Source: Zobellella maritima (GTDB lineage: Bacteria > Pseudomonadota > Gammaproteobacteria > Enterobacterales > Aeromonadaceae). Taken from it: 64,000 nt of DNA. Both the position numbers and the translations under genes were made by a program. Below, piece after piece: positions 37,075 to 45,742 of the stretch. The notes under the pieces were generated by a model. That model searched no databases. It saw nothing but the letters and a program-made list of their open reading frames with translations, and was not told the DNA's origin. How positions within the stretch are numbered: position 1 is the stretch's first letter; every line of letters starts with the position of its first letter. Location: positions 1,486,602-1,550,601 of the forward strand of contig NZ_QCZE01000001.1 of NCBI RefSeq assembly GCF_003075035.1, in the 5' to 3' direction.

Positions 37075-38316
37075 TTAAGCCTCCTTCTTCAGGTGCTGGC
37101 CAATCAGGTAGCGGCAGGCATCGGGGGCCACCCACCAGGGGAAGTAATCGGGCGGATTATCGAAGCCGTTGGCGATAGTTGACGCCAGTTCGGGAGAAAC
37201 CTGGGCCGCGCTCAACAGTTCAAGCAGATGGGGCTCAGGCGGCCGCAGCATGCTGTTGGTCCAGGTCACCACGTCACCGGCGTAATGCCAGTAGCGCTCG
37301 AAGGTTTGCTGCATCCAGTCGGCACTGAAGTCCTGTTCGCCGTGCGCCACTATGGCGTCCAGATACACCTTGCTGCACTTGGCGGCGTTGTTGGAACCCT
37401 GGCCGGTAATGGGGTCGTTGACCACCACCGCATCCGCCATGCCGAAGATGCAGCGTCCGGAAGGCAGTCGCGCAACCGGCTTGCGCACCGTGGGCGGGAA
37501 GCGACCGGCCAGTACGCCGTTATCGTCGGTCAGCTCGATATGCTTGCAACGCTCGGCCTGGGCTGGTGTGAAACGCCGTACTATCTCCAGGCTGCGCTGC
37601 AGGTGTTCCTGGGGGGTCTTGATATCCTGCCAGCAGTCCATGGGGCCGCCGGGGATCCCTTCGAACACCATAATTTCACAGGGGCCGTTGACGGTCAGCG
37701 CCGGGAACACGAAGTACTCGCCCACGCCCGGTATCAGATTGAAGGCAACCCGGGAAAAGGGTTCACTGGGCGTCATGCCCTGTACATAGGTCAACGCCAG
37801 TGCCCGCTGGGGCTTATCGAAAGCGGAACGCTGCGCATCCCGCTCGAACAAGCGGACTATCTCTCCCTTGCCGGCGGCCAGCATCACCAGATCATGAGAT
37901 GCGGCCAGCTCTTCCAGCTCCTCCAGTCCCGCATCCCTGATGATCAATTCTCCGCCTTTCTGTTTGAAAATCTCCATCCATATGGGCATCTTGAGCCGTT
38001 GGTCCACCGACTGGGCCGGATTGTGCAGCCGTGCAGCCCAGTCGATCAGGCTGACATTAGGCTTGCCCGGATCCGCGATCGTCAGGCCGATCCCCTCAAC
38101 CGGCGGGCATTCCTGTTCCCAGAAATTCAGTCCCAGGTCACGCTCGGTCTGCAGCGCGTTGTTAAACATGCACTGGCTGGACATCACGCGTCCGTTGCGG
38201 ATCTCCTCGCCGGTACGGTTGGACATCAGGGTAACCTGATAGCCCTGATCGAGCAGGCCGATGGCGGTTTGCAGGCCGGACTGGCCCGCCCCCACTATGG
38301 CAATACGTCGGGTCAT
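37075..38316 (-). CDS. iifC: Styrene/indole monooxygenase family FAD oxygenase (IifC type)
   Basis: This 413-residue flavoprotein epoxidises styrene-like or indole substrates using FADH2 from the partner reductase. It begins MTRRIAIVGAGQSGLQTA with the FAD-binding GxGxxG. The start at 38316 has GGAGACAG in front; the ATG 12 bases upstream has none. Blocks such as GRVMSSQCMFNNALQTERDLG and FPPTVRKPVARLPSGRCIFG match the StyA-like family. The company of an SDR, a hydrolase fusion and an AraC regulator points to indole over styrene: no styrene-oxide isomerase (styC) or phenylacetaldehyde dehydrogenase (styD) is present. Substrate not proven. Confidence 0.85.
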   Translation of the reverse strand: MTRRIAIVGAGQSGLQTAIGLLDQGYQVTLMSNRTGEEIRNGRVMSSQCMFNNALQTERDLGLNFWEQECPPVEGIGLTIADPGKPNVSLIDWAARLHNPAQSVDQRLKMPIWMEIFKQKGGELIIRDAGLEELEELAASHDLVMLAAGKGEIVRLFERDAQRSAFDKPQRALALTYVQGMTPSEPFSRVAFNLIPGVGEYFVFPALTVNGPCEIMVFEGIPGGPMDCWQDIKTPQEHLQRSLEIVRRFTPAQAERCKHIELTDDNGVLAGRFPPTVRKPVARLPSGRCIFGMADAVVVNDPITGQGSNNAAKCSKVYLDAIVAHGEQDFSADWMQQTFERYWHYAGDVVTWTNSMLRPPEPHLLELLSAAQVSPELASTIANGFDNPPDYFPWWVAPDACRYLIGQHLKKEA

Positions 38317-38361
38317 AACTGTCTCCATGTCATTGTTGTCGTTGAGTATTCGTTGAGGGCG

Positions 38362-39153
38362 TTACTGCTCTGCCAGCCGAGGAATGGCCGGCTGCTGCTG
38401 CTCAGGTCCCATGACCCCATAGCCGCCATCCACCGCATAGTCGGCGCCGGTCACGAAGCTGGCCTGCTCCGAGCACAGGAAGCGTACCACGTTGGCCACC
38501 TCCCGGGGCTCTCCCAAGCGTCCGAGCAGGTGATAGTCCGCCGCCACCCGGTCGGCCCTGGCACGATCGCCACCGCTGACTTCCTCGATCACCCGGGACC
38601 AGGTCCAGCCCGGGGATACCGAGTTCACCCGTACCCGGTCGACGGCAAAATCCAGCGCCATGCTACGGGTCAGGTGCAGCATCGCCGCCTTGCTCGCCGG
38701 ATACAGCCAGCGCCCGGTCTGAGCTACCTTGGCCGAGATACTGGTGAAGTTGACGATGGCCCCTCCCCCGCGTCGACGCATCGCCGGCAATACCGCCCTG
38801 GCCGCCATAGCGGCACTGACCAGGTTGACATCGAGGGCCTTGAGCCAGGTGTCCCGGTCGGAACCGACCCCGTCATCCTGATAACTGCAGGCAAGATTGA
38901 TCAGGTAATCGATGCCACCGAACCGGGCTTCGGCCTGCTGTATGGCGCGGCTAAGCTGCTGGTCATCGGTGATATCCACCTCCAGAAACAGGGCCCGGGG
39001 GCCCAGTCGCCGGGCCAGCGCCGAACCTTGCCCGGCATCGATGTCCAGGATCACCACATTGGCATCGGCCGCGACAAAGCTGTCGGCGACGGCCTGTCCG
39101 ATCAGGGTGGCCCCGCCGGTGATCAGCACTGTACGGCTTTCGAACTCTTTCAT
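38362..39153 (-). CDS. iifB: Short-chain dehydrogenase/reductase (IifB type, putative dihydrodiol dehydrogenase)
   Basis: This 263-residue SDR is expected to oxidise cis-indole-2,3-dihydrodiol to 3-hydroxyindolin-2-one with NAD, by analogy with IifB. The cofactor loop is TVLITGGATLIGQAVA, slightly unlike the usual TGGxxGIG, and the catalytic YPASKAA tyrosine-lysine pair is intact. The start at 39153 has GGGAGCG upstream and is preferred to 39168. The C-terminus ends in a family-typical FVTGADYAVDGGYGVMG. It is 45 bases before iifC. Confidence 0.8.
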   Translation of the reverse strand: MKEFESRTVLITGGATLIGQAVADSFVAADANVVILDIDAGQGSALARRLGPRALFLEVDITDDQQLSRAIQQAEARFGGIDYLINLACSYQDDGVGSDRDTWLKALDVNLVSAAMAARAVLPAMRRRGGGAIVNFTSISAKVAQTGRWLYPASKAAMLHLTRSMALDFAVDRVRVNSVSPGWTWSRVIEEVSGGDRARADRVAADYHLLGRLGEPREVANVVRFLCSEQASFVTGADYAVDGGYGVMGPEQQQPAIPRLAEQ

Positions 39154-39171
39154 CACTGACGCTCCCATTAT

Positions 39172-40407
39172 TCAGTCCCTGCCCGCACTGCCGGCCCAAC
39201 TGGCCATCAGGGTGTTGGACGGCAGTGATTCATCCAGCAGCTTGGCCGCCGTTTCCCGCCCGGCCACCGGCAGACCGGTCGGGTCGAGCAAGCCAACCTG
39301 CACCAGCAAGGAGGCCTGATCCCAATAGATGTGCTCGTGATAGAGCTTGTCGCCGCGGAACTTGACCACCGCCAGCAGGGGAATTTCGACAAAACGCCCG
39401 GTCGGGGCCACACCGGGCAACAGCCAGTCGATCTCGCAGCTGTGGGTAAAGCTGAACAACAGCTCATCCACTATCTGGGTATCGCCCACGGTGCGGGAAA
39501 TCGGCGTCAGCCTGGTATCGGGCGGATTGCTGTCGACGAAATGGTGCTTGTAGAAGCGGTACAGCTGCCGGTAACCGACCCCACCGGTCATGGTGGGGAT
39601 ATGATTGACATAGGGCTCGCTGACCATGGTCGCCATGGTATCCTCGACATTGCGGGTGTCGAACTCGTACTCGCAGTGCTTGTCCCACAAGGCGGACAGA
39701 TCGTAATGGGGGCCAATCCGGCGGCGCAGCGCCGTGACCGAGCGCTGGTGGGCCATCAGTGCCGACGGCTTGTGAAAATGCGGTGAGCCGGCCCGGGCAA
39801 AGGCATGATCGACCTCTGGATAAAGATAGAGCTCGACATTGTCCCGCGCCTCCAGTCCGGCATAGATCTGCTCGCGGGCGGCAGCCGGGCAGTATTCATC
39901 GGCGCCGGCAAAATGCAGCACCAGGCGACCCTTGATGTTGTCGGCCTCATCGAGATGCTGTTCCATGCCCATGCCGTAGTAGCCGATGGCCACGTCGACA
40001 TCACAGCGGCAGGCGGTCAGATATGCCAGCCGGGCACCGAGGCAGAAACCCAGTACCGCCAACCCGCCGTTCACTTCTGGACGCTCCTTCAATACGCCCA
40101 GAGCGGCGTCTATGTCGGCGATGCCCTTGTCCTGATCAAATCCCTGATAGAAACCGAATGCCTGTTGAAACTCCTCACTGCTGTATCCCAACTCGACCCC
40201 CGGCTGCTGCCGCCAGAACAGGTCGGGAGCCAGTACCACATAGCCTTCTTCCGCATAGTAATCGGCGATGTCACGGATATTGGCGTTGACCCCGAAAATC
40301 TCCTGGAGCAGCACCAGGCCGGGGCCCGAACCACTGGCCGGCACCGCAAGGTAACCGCTGAATACCCCGCTGCCGTCCCGGGCACTGATCTCAATTGAAG
40401 TTCCCAT
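39172..40407 (-). CDS. iifA: Dienelactone hydrolase fused to an NTF2/SnoaL-like domain (IifA position)
   Basis: The 411-residue protein joins two domains. The first (about 1-230) is a dienelactone hydrolase with the complete active site E36, C122 in GFCLGARLAY, D170 in FAGADEYCP and H201 in VDHAFARAG. The second (about 250-385) is NTF2/SnoaL-like (FYKHHFVDSNPPDTRL, FTHSCEIDWLLPGVAPTGRF). The start at 40407 has AGGAGAAGC upstream. It is first in the cluster next to the AraC gene. In the iif scheme the first gene product turns 3-hydroxyindolin-2-one into anthranilate; the retained hydrolase triad leaves another possibility open, a lactam/lactone hydrolysis step. Confidence 0.72.
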   Translation of the reverse strand: MGTSIEISARDGSGVFSGYLAVPASGSGPGLVLLQEIFGVNANIRDIADYYAEEGYVVLAPDLFWRQQPGVELGYSSEEFQQAFGFYQGFDQDKGIADIDAALGVLKERPEVNGGLAVLGFCLGARLAYLTACRCDVDVAIGYYGMGMEQHLDEADNIKGRLVLHFAGADEYCPAAAREQIYAGLEARDNVELYLYPEVDHAFARAGSPHFHKPSALMAHQRSVTALRRRIGPHYDLSALWDKHCEYEFDTRNVEDTMATMVSEPYVNHIPTMTGGVGYRQLYRFYKHHFVDSNPPDTRLTPISRTVGDTQIVDELLFSFTHSCEIDWLLPGVAPTGRFVEIPLLAVVKFRGDKLYHEHIYWDQASLLVQVGLLDPTGLPVAGRETAAKLLDESLPSNTLMASWAGSAGRD

Positions 40408-40712
40408 CTTGCTTCTCCTTGTCACCTTTGGGCTGATGTAACGCCATGCTAGACAAGGAACAGGCGGAGCGTCGCACCGCCAAATGCGACGGCTATCCGT
40501 TGCGTGCAACTATTTTGGTGGCTCGGATTTCTCCAACGAGCGGGAGCGGAACGAATAATACTGGCAGGAATGTCGGCATTATCCGATTAGTGCAATGAGG
40601 ATCCGATGGGTGAGAAAAAAGTGCCCGCCATGACCCGGGTCAACAAAAAACCATTCTAATTAACAAAGGAGCAACATATATTGGTGGCAGGACATTGCTG
40701 ACGTAGCAGAAC
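40408..40712. other. Divergent control region between the iif-type operon and its AraC gene
   Basis: About 305 bases with no gene. It must hold the promoters of both operons and the AraC-family target sites, but I see no convincing perfect direct repeat. The AT-rich stretch at 40640-40690 is the likeliest place for the regulator promoter. Confidence 0.4.
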
Positions 40713-40730
40713 TTGACTCTCGCAAGCAAC

Positions 40731-41780
40731 ATGCACATGGAGATTTCGGTGTCATCACTCAGTCATCCACATTCAGCGCTGGCGTTGTCCCTGCTGGACA
40801 ATGACGAGCGACTGTTGTTTACCTCTCGGGACCTCAGGGAAGTAGAGGGGGAGGTATCTTCCATATTCAAGCCTCACAGCCTGGAGATAACCGACGGCTC
40901 AACCAGGCTGCACTCCCGCCTGCATCATGTGCCCATCGGCCAGGTGTCGTTCAACCGCCTGAAATACGGAGGCGAAGTCCGCATCAGGCCAGAGCGCCTT
41001 GAAGACTTTTATCTGATCCAGATGCCGCTCCAGGGAGAGGCCCATATCATCAGCGATGGCAAGCCGCTCCGCTCGGTAGCCGGTACCGCCTCGGTGCTCA
41101 ACCCCACCCAGACCCTGGATATGCGCTGGAACACCGTCTGCGATCAGCTGATCCTCCGGATCGACCGACAGGCCCTGGAGCAGACCTGCAGTAGTTACCT
41201 GGGCCGACCGATAAAAAAACCCGTGGTATTCGAGCTGGGGTTGGCCTGGCAGACCAACCCCCACTGGTACAGCATGATGACCTATCTAAGCCAGATGCTG
41301 ACCCAGACAACACCCGGCCACCTGTTGTACCCGCAACTGGAGCAACTGGTGATCGGTACCCTGCTGAATATCCAGCCCCACTGTTACTCCCAGGCACTGG
41401 CGAATGACGACAAGCGACTGGCACCACGGCATGTAAAACGGGTCGAAGAATATATTCAGGCCCATGCAGATGAGGCGATAACCCCCGCCTTGCTTGCCGA
41501 GTTGGCCGGTGTCAGCCTGCGCACCCTCTATGCCGGCTTCAAGGACTTCAGGGATATCAGCCCGATGGAGTATCTACGCAGTGTACGGCTACAGCGGGTC
41601 AGAGAAGAACTGTGTCAACAAAGCGCTGAGCGATCGGTCACCGATATCGCCACTCGCTGGGGCTTTGGTCATATGGGGCGCTTCAGCCAGGAATACCGAC
41701 GGCTGTTTGGCGAAAACCCCAGCGAAACCAAACGTAAATATCAGGGAGGGTCTCAATCATGCGGTCCCTGTCACCGTTGA
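40731..41780 (+). CDS. AraC/XylS-family regulator of the indole cluster (putative)
   Basis: This regulator has an N-terminal AraC-binding-like-2 domain (about 25-210; FNRLKYGGEVRIRPERLEDF) and two C-terminal helix-turn-helix motifs (TPALLAELAGVSLRTLYAGF and VTDIATRWGFGHMGRFSQEYR). The reading frame opens at a TTG at 40713; the first ATG (40731) or the one at 40737 is more likely, but no strong ribosome site decides it. It is divergent from the iif-type operon, where Acinetobacter also has an AraC-family regulator. The inducer is probably indole or an early intermediate. Confidence 0.85.
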   Translation: MHMEISVSSLSHPHSALALSLLDNDERLLFTSRDLREVEGEVSSIFKPHSLEITDGSTRLHSRLHHVPIGQVSFNRLKYGGEVRIRPERLEDFYLIQMPLQGEAHIISDGKPLRSVAGTASVLNPTQTLDMRWNTVCDQLILRIDRQALEQTCSSYLGRPIKKPVVFELGLAWQTNPHWYSMMTYLSQMLTQTTPGHLLYPQLEQLVIGTLLNIQPHCYSQALANDDKRLAPRHVKRVEEYIQAHADEAITPALLAELAGVSLRTLYAGFKDFRDISPMEYLRSVRLQRVREELCQQSAERSVTDIATRWGFGHMGRFSQEYRRLFGENPSETKRKYQGGSQSCGPCHR

Positions 41781-41930
41781 GAGCTGATTGCGCATGACGG
41801 CGTCGTTTTGGCCAAACGCTCATATCGAGTCGCGATGCGACGGGAGTCATAACCTTATCTGCCACCACTAAGTCCGCTTCCATGCCTTCAAGCACGGGGT
41901 TGACTTGCCCCTATTCCAAGACTGGCCCTG
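41775..41930 (-). pseudogene. IS5-type transposase fragment
   Basis: On the minus strand LEGMEADLVVADK continues, after a one-base frame change, as YDSRRIATRYERLA...SCAISS, which lines up with the ADKGYDSDALR...CIPS region of IS5-family DDE transposases. No ends or other parts remain. It occupies part of the otherwise empty 41781-42082 stretch, which has no other gene. Confidence 0.5.
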
Positions 41931-42082
41931 CCGTTAACAGCAGGCGAATCGGGTTATACCAGAACGATGCGGACAGCAGCCGTTATGACCACGCCGACTG
42001 GGCCCGCTGGCCTGGGGGTGCACACATTGACCCAGCCGAGGCCGATCAGCCAATTGAAACAGTCCCGTCACCATTCCAGGCT

Positions 42083-42610
42083 TTACATCTCGTTCAGCCG
42101 TTTCAGCAGCCGATCCAGTCCACTGATCAGATCCCGGTATTCAGAGGCCGACAGGCAGTCGATAAGGCTTGACTCCCATTCCTGCACTCGGGGCACCATC
42201 CTTTGATACAGGCTCAGTCCGGCCTCGGTCAGGCTGACCAGGGCGGCGCGATGATCTTCAGGCATGGGAGTTCGGACGATCAGCCCCTTGTCCTCCATTC
42301 CTTGCAGTGCACGAGACACCTTGACCTTATCCATGCTGCTGAGCGCAGCCAACTCTCGGGCTATCACCTGCTCCTTGTGACCAATGGCGGCAATCAGCCG
42401 CCATTCGGGCCGCGTGATGCCAAACTCGCTGGAATACAGTTCAGCCAGTCTGCTGCTGACCCGCTCTGCCGTCAGTACCAGCTTGTAGGGGACAAAATCA
42501 TCCAGCACAAAATGCTTTAATTCTTTCACGTCAATTCCACTTAACAGGGCAACAAAAAAGTCCATTGCCATTATACAGGTAAAGGTTTTCCGGTCTGTAC
42601 CCTGTGTCAC
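42083..42610 (-). CDS. MarR-family transcriptional regulator
   Basis: This 175-residue frame holds a winged HTH of the MarR type (SSEFGITRPEWRLIAAIGH, ARELAALSSMDKVKVSRALQGMEDKGLI, PEDHRAALVSLTEAG). The frame opens at a GTG at 42610; starts at 42571 or 42565 would give about 160 residues, nearer the family norm. It is divergent from the MBL gene, whose upstream region carries a perfect inverted repeat. It probably controls the mha-like cluster. Confidence 0.87.
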   Translation of the reverse strand: MTQGTDRKTFTCIMAMDFFVALLSGIDVKELKHFVLDDFVPYKLVLTAERVSSRLAELYSSEFGITRPEWRLIAAIGHKEQVIARELAALSSMDKVKVSRALQGMEDKGLIVRTPMPEDHRAALVSLTEAGLSLYQRMVPRVQEWESSLIDCLSASEYRDLISGLDRLLKRLNEM

Positions 42611-42964
42611 TTCCCTCTACCGCCTCGCATGGGCCCGAAGTGCACAGATACAGGATGGTGCGCCTCCGCTGGCGCAAACGCATTCAGATTACCGGCCACC
42701 ACAAACCAAAATTAGTTTCCAATGAAATTTAAATCCATTTAAATTTTCTGATTCCAGGCCTTGAAAACCAGAACAAGCACAACGAAACCGTAAAAATAAG
42801 CAATAACTGGTATAACCAACCCATTTAAATCAAAATATTAACAAAAATAACACTTGAAACTAACGGAGAACCCCTTCATATTAGTTGCATATGAAACAAT
42901 AAGCACAGTAAGGCAGAGTTACTCAACACCACCATTCAGTAATTGATAAGGAACAAAGGAACAG
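42611..42964. other. AT-rich control region between the MarR and MBL genes
   Basis: No gene in these 354 bases. From about 42700 the sequence turns AT-rich, unlike its surroundings, and includes the MarR operator candidate at 42875-42895. The MBL promoter must lie here; AAGGA stands before its ATG. Confidence 0.5.
42875..42895. promoter_or_regulatory. Candidate MarR operator
   Basis: TTCATAT and ATATGAA flank TAGTTGC as a perfect 7-bp inverted repeat of 21 bases, about 70 bases before the MBL start and in the gap divergent to the marR gene. Size and shape are typical of MarR sites. Confidence 0.6.
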
Positions 42965-43936
42965 ATGATGAGCAAAAAATTCGCCTCTCACGCCGACGTA
43001 GAAGAAAAGCAGGTCAGCTTCAAGCAGCTGGCCCCCGGTGTCTATGCCTATACCGCCGAAGGCGATCCCAATACCGGCATCATTATCGGTGAGCAGTCCG
43101 CCCTGGTGATCGATACCCAGGCCACGCCGATCATGGCCGAGGATGTGATCCGCCGGGTGCGCGAAGTGACCGACAAGCCCATCAAGCACGTATTAATGAG
43201 CCACTATCACGCGGTGCGGGTACTGGGTGCTTCCGCCTACCAGCCGGAAAACATCATTGCCAGCCGGCAGACCTTCGAACTGATCCAGGAACGCGGCCAG
43301 CAGGATTTCGAGTCGGAGGTTGGCCGTTTCCCCCGTTTGTTCGCCGGAGTGGAATCGGTACCCGGCCTGACCTGGCCCAATGTGGTGTTCGACGAACGCA
43401 TGACGCTGGATCTGGGTAACCGTCGGGTAGAGATCATGCATGTCGGTCGTGGCCACACCAAGGGTGACACCATTGCCTGGTTGCCGGAAGAAGGCATATT
43501 GTTCGCCGGTGATCTGGTGGAGTTCGGTGCCACGCCCTACAGCGGCGATGCCTACCATAAAGACTGGCCCCAGACCCTGGATAACCTGCTGGCACTCAAG
43601 CCAAAGCAGCTGGTGCCCGGCCGGGGCGATGCCCTGATCACCCCCGAACAGTGCCGCGAAGCCATTGAAGGTACCCGTAACTTTATTCAGACCATGTACC
43701 AGAGCGTGGCCGATGGCCGTTCCCGGGGCCTGAGTCTGGGTGAATGTTACCGGGAAACCTATGCACTGCTGGCGCCCCGGTACGGCCACTGGGTGATTTT
43801 CGATCACTGCCTGCCATTCGATATTACCCGTTGCTACGACGAGGCCGGTGACTATCCCGACCCGCGTATCTGGACCGCCGAGCGGGATACCGACATGTGG
43901 CACAGCCTGCAGCAGGTACTGGAACAACAATCTTAA
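42965..43936 (+). CDS. MBL-fold hydrolase-like protein with altered metal motif
   Basis: This 323-residue protein of the metallo-beta-lactamase fold has the first two histidines (H80, H82 in MSHYHAVRV) but lacks the D-H pair of HxHxDH, having V84-R85 instead. The later GRGHTKGDTIAW histidine and AGDLVE aspartate are kept. Proteins of this type sit beside FAD monooxygenase and DUF2783 genes in other proteobacteria. The altered motif suggests a changed metal site. It is first in the mha-like cluster, 123 bases before the FAD oxygenase gene. Substrate unknown. Confidence 0.8.
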   Translation: MMSKKFASHADVEEKQVSFKQLAPGVYAYTAEGDPNTGIIIGEQSALVIDTQATPIMAEDVIRRVREVTDKPIKHVLMSHYHAVRVLGASAYQPENIIASRQTFELIQERGQQDFESEVGRFPRLFAGVESVPGLTWPNVVFDERMTLDLGNRRVEIMHVGRGHTKGDTIAWLPEEGILFAGDLVEFGATPYSGDAYHKDWPQTLDNLLALKPKQLVPGRGDALITPEQCREAIEGTRNFIQTMYQSVADGRSRGLSLGECYRETYALLAPRYGHWVIFDHCLPFDITRCYDEAGDYPDPRIWTAERDTDMWHSLQQVLEQQS

Positions 43937-43941
43937 GTCAG

Positions 43942-43998
43942 TGACCCCGGCCGCGACTCACGATTCGTTCATGTCATCAGCCTGAGCCACCGGGGTCA
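43942..43998 (+). promoter_or_regulatory. Inverted repeat between the MBL and mhaA-like genes
   Basis: TGACCCCGG (43942-43950) and CCGGGGTCA (43990-43998) are perfect 9-bp inverted repeats with a 39-base gap. It could be an operator pair or a loose hairpin that lowers read-through between the genes. Confidence 0.4.
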
Positions 43999-44059
43999 AG
44001 GCGTCGCATGCGGCCGGAACATATCCACTTTCATATCCGTTTTTTAAGAGGGGCCAAGG

Positions 44060-45742
44060 ATGCAAGCCACCTATCAGAATCCGGTTTACGACTACCGGAC
44101 CAGTCCGGATCAACATGCGGAACAGCCGGTACATCACCCGCTGGTGATCATCGGTGCCGGCCCGGTGGGCATGGCCGCTGCTCTGGACTGTGCACGTCAG
44201 GGACTGCCGGTCGTGGTACTGGACGACAACAATACCGTCAGCGTCGGTTCCCGGGCCGTGTGTTATGCAAAACGCACCCTGGAGATCATGGATCGGCTGG
44301 GGCCGGGCCAGCGACTGGTCGACAAGGGTATCACATGGAACCATGGTCGCGTGTTCGCCGGTGAAGGTGAAGTGTATGACTTCAACCTTCAGCCGGAAGA
44401 CCATCATCGCCGACCGGGCTTCATCAATCTGCAACAGTATTATTTTGAGCAGTATATGGCAGAGCAGATCCATGATGAGCCTTTGATTGATCTGCGCTGG
44501 AAGAACCGGGTGACCGATCTGAGCCAGACAGAGCAGGGAGTATGCCTGGATATCAATACCCCGGATGGTCCTTATCGCCTGCGCTGCGACTACCTGCTCG
44601 TAGCCGATGGGGCCAACAGCGGCATTCGCACCCTGATGGGGCTGGAGAGCAAGGGCCAGGTATTTCAGGAGCGGTTTCTGATCGCCGATGTACTGATGCA
44701 GGGCAATTTTCCGACCGAACGCTGGTTCTGGTTCAACCCACCTTTCCATCAGGGACAGTCCACGCTGCTGCACCGGCAGGCGGACGATGTGTGGCGCATC
44801 GACTTCGATCTGGGTTGGGATGCAGACCCGGAATTTGAAAAGCAGCCGGAACAGGTGATTCCCCGGGTACGCGCCCTGCTCGGTCACGATAACTTCGAGC
44901 TGGAATGGGTCAGCGTCTATACCTTCCAGTGCCGGCGCATGGAGCAGTTTATCCATGATAAGGTGATCTTTATCGGTGACGCGGCCCATCAGGTCAGTCC
45001 GTTCGGTGCCCGCGGCGCCAATTCCGGTGTACAGGATGCAGACAACCTGATCTGGAAGCTGAAACTGGTGCTGGATGGCAAAGCCCCCCGCCGGCTGCTG
45101 GACAGCTATCAGCATGAGCGCAGCCTGGCCGCGGATGAAAACATTCTGAATTCCACCCGCTCAACCGACTTTATCAGCCCTAAAAACAAGGTCAGCCGAG
45201 TCTTCCGGGATCAGACACTGGCACTGGCCAGGGATTATCCCTTCGCCCGTGCCTTCGTTAACTCGGGACGGCTCTCACTGCCCAGCAAATTGCTGGACTC
45301 GCAGCTCAACACCGCGGATCGGGACATGTTCAGTGACCGGCAGGCACCGGGCGTGGTGGCTACCGATGGCCCCGTGCGTATCCACACTGGCGAAGATAGC
45401 TGGCTTCTAAACCAACTGGGCAATGAGTTCTGCGCCGTCTTTTTTGCCGAGAACGTCGCCCGAATCCCGGTGACGACCCTGCAGTCCCTGCGGCAGGGAG
45501 CCATTCCCATCCGGCCTTTGGTGATACTGGCCCAGGGCGCGCGGGGAAGCTGTAATGACCTGATAATCATGCAGGACAAGGAAGGCGTACTGTTCGAGCG
45601 CTTCGATGCCACACCCGGCAGTCTCTACCTGTTCCGTCCGGACCAGCATGTGTGTGCCCGCTGGCGCCAGTGGAGTGTAGAAGATATTCGTCGAGCCCAG
45701 GCCAAAGCCTGTGCCAACCTGGAGGAATGCGAACATGAGTGA
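44060..45742 (+). CDS. FAD-dependent aromatic hydroxylase, MhaA/MhpA type
   Basis: This 560-residue class A flavin monooxygenase has the FAD motif VIIGAGPVGMAAALDCARQG, the DG motif in LLVADGANSGIRTLMG and the GD motif FIGDAAHQVSPFGARGANSG. It is close to 3-(3-hydroxyphenyl)propionate hydroxylases, and its size and the small coupled protein after it match MhaA of the Pseudomonas putida 3-hydroxyphenylacetate 6-hydroxylase, which makes homogentisate. The truncated homogentisate dioxygenase directly downstream supports that product. AGAGGGGC precedes the start. Exact substrate not settled. Confidence 0.82.
   Translation: MQATYQNPVYDYRTSPDQHAEQPVHHPLVIIGAGPVGMAAALDCARQGLPVVVLDDNNTVSVGSRAVCYAKRTLEIMDRLGPGQRLVDKGITWNHGRVFAGEGEVYDFNLQPEDHHRRPGFINLQQYYFEQYMAEQIHDEPLIDLRWKNRVTDLSQTEQGVCLDINTPDGPYRLRCDYLLVADGANSGIRTLMGLESKGQVFQERFLIADVLMQGNFPTERWFWFNPPFHQGQSTLLHRQADDVWRIDFDLGWDADPEFEKQPEQVIPRVRALLGHDNFELEWVSVYTFQCRRMEQFIHDKVIFIGDAAHQVSPFGARGANSGVQDADNLIWKLKLVLDGKAPRRLLDSYQHERSLAADENILNSTRSTDFISPKNKVSRVFRDQTLALARDYPFARAFVNSGRLSLPSKLLDSQLNTADRDMFSDRQAPGVVATDGPVRIHTGEDSWLLNQLGNEFCAVFFAENVARIPVTTLQSLRQGAIPIRPLVILAQGARGSCNDLIIMQDKEGVLFERFDATPGSLYLFRPDQHVCARWRQWSVEDIRRAQAKACANLEECEHE

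Noticed and set aside
37075-38316. Reading the monooxygenase as a styrene monooxygenase
   Set aside because: Neither an isomerase nor a phenylacetaldehyde dehydrogenase is adjacent; the partner genes fit the indole pathway better.
37228-39159. Long open frame (643 codons) opposite the monooxygenase and SDR genes
   Set aside because: It spans two well-supported genes on the other strand; composition is typical of antisense frames.
41882-42172. 96-codon frame between the AraC and MarR genes
   Set aside because: It overlaps the 3' end of the MarR gene antisense and the transposase relic; no ribosome site or known domain.
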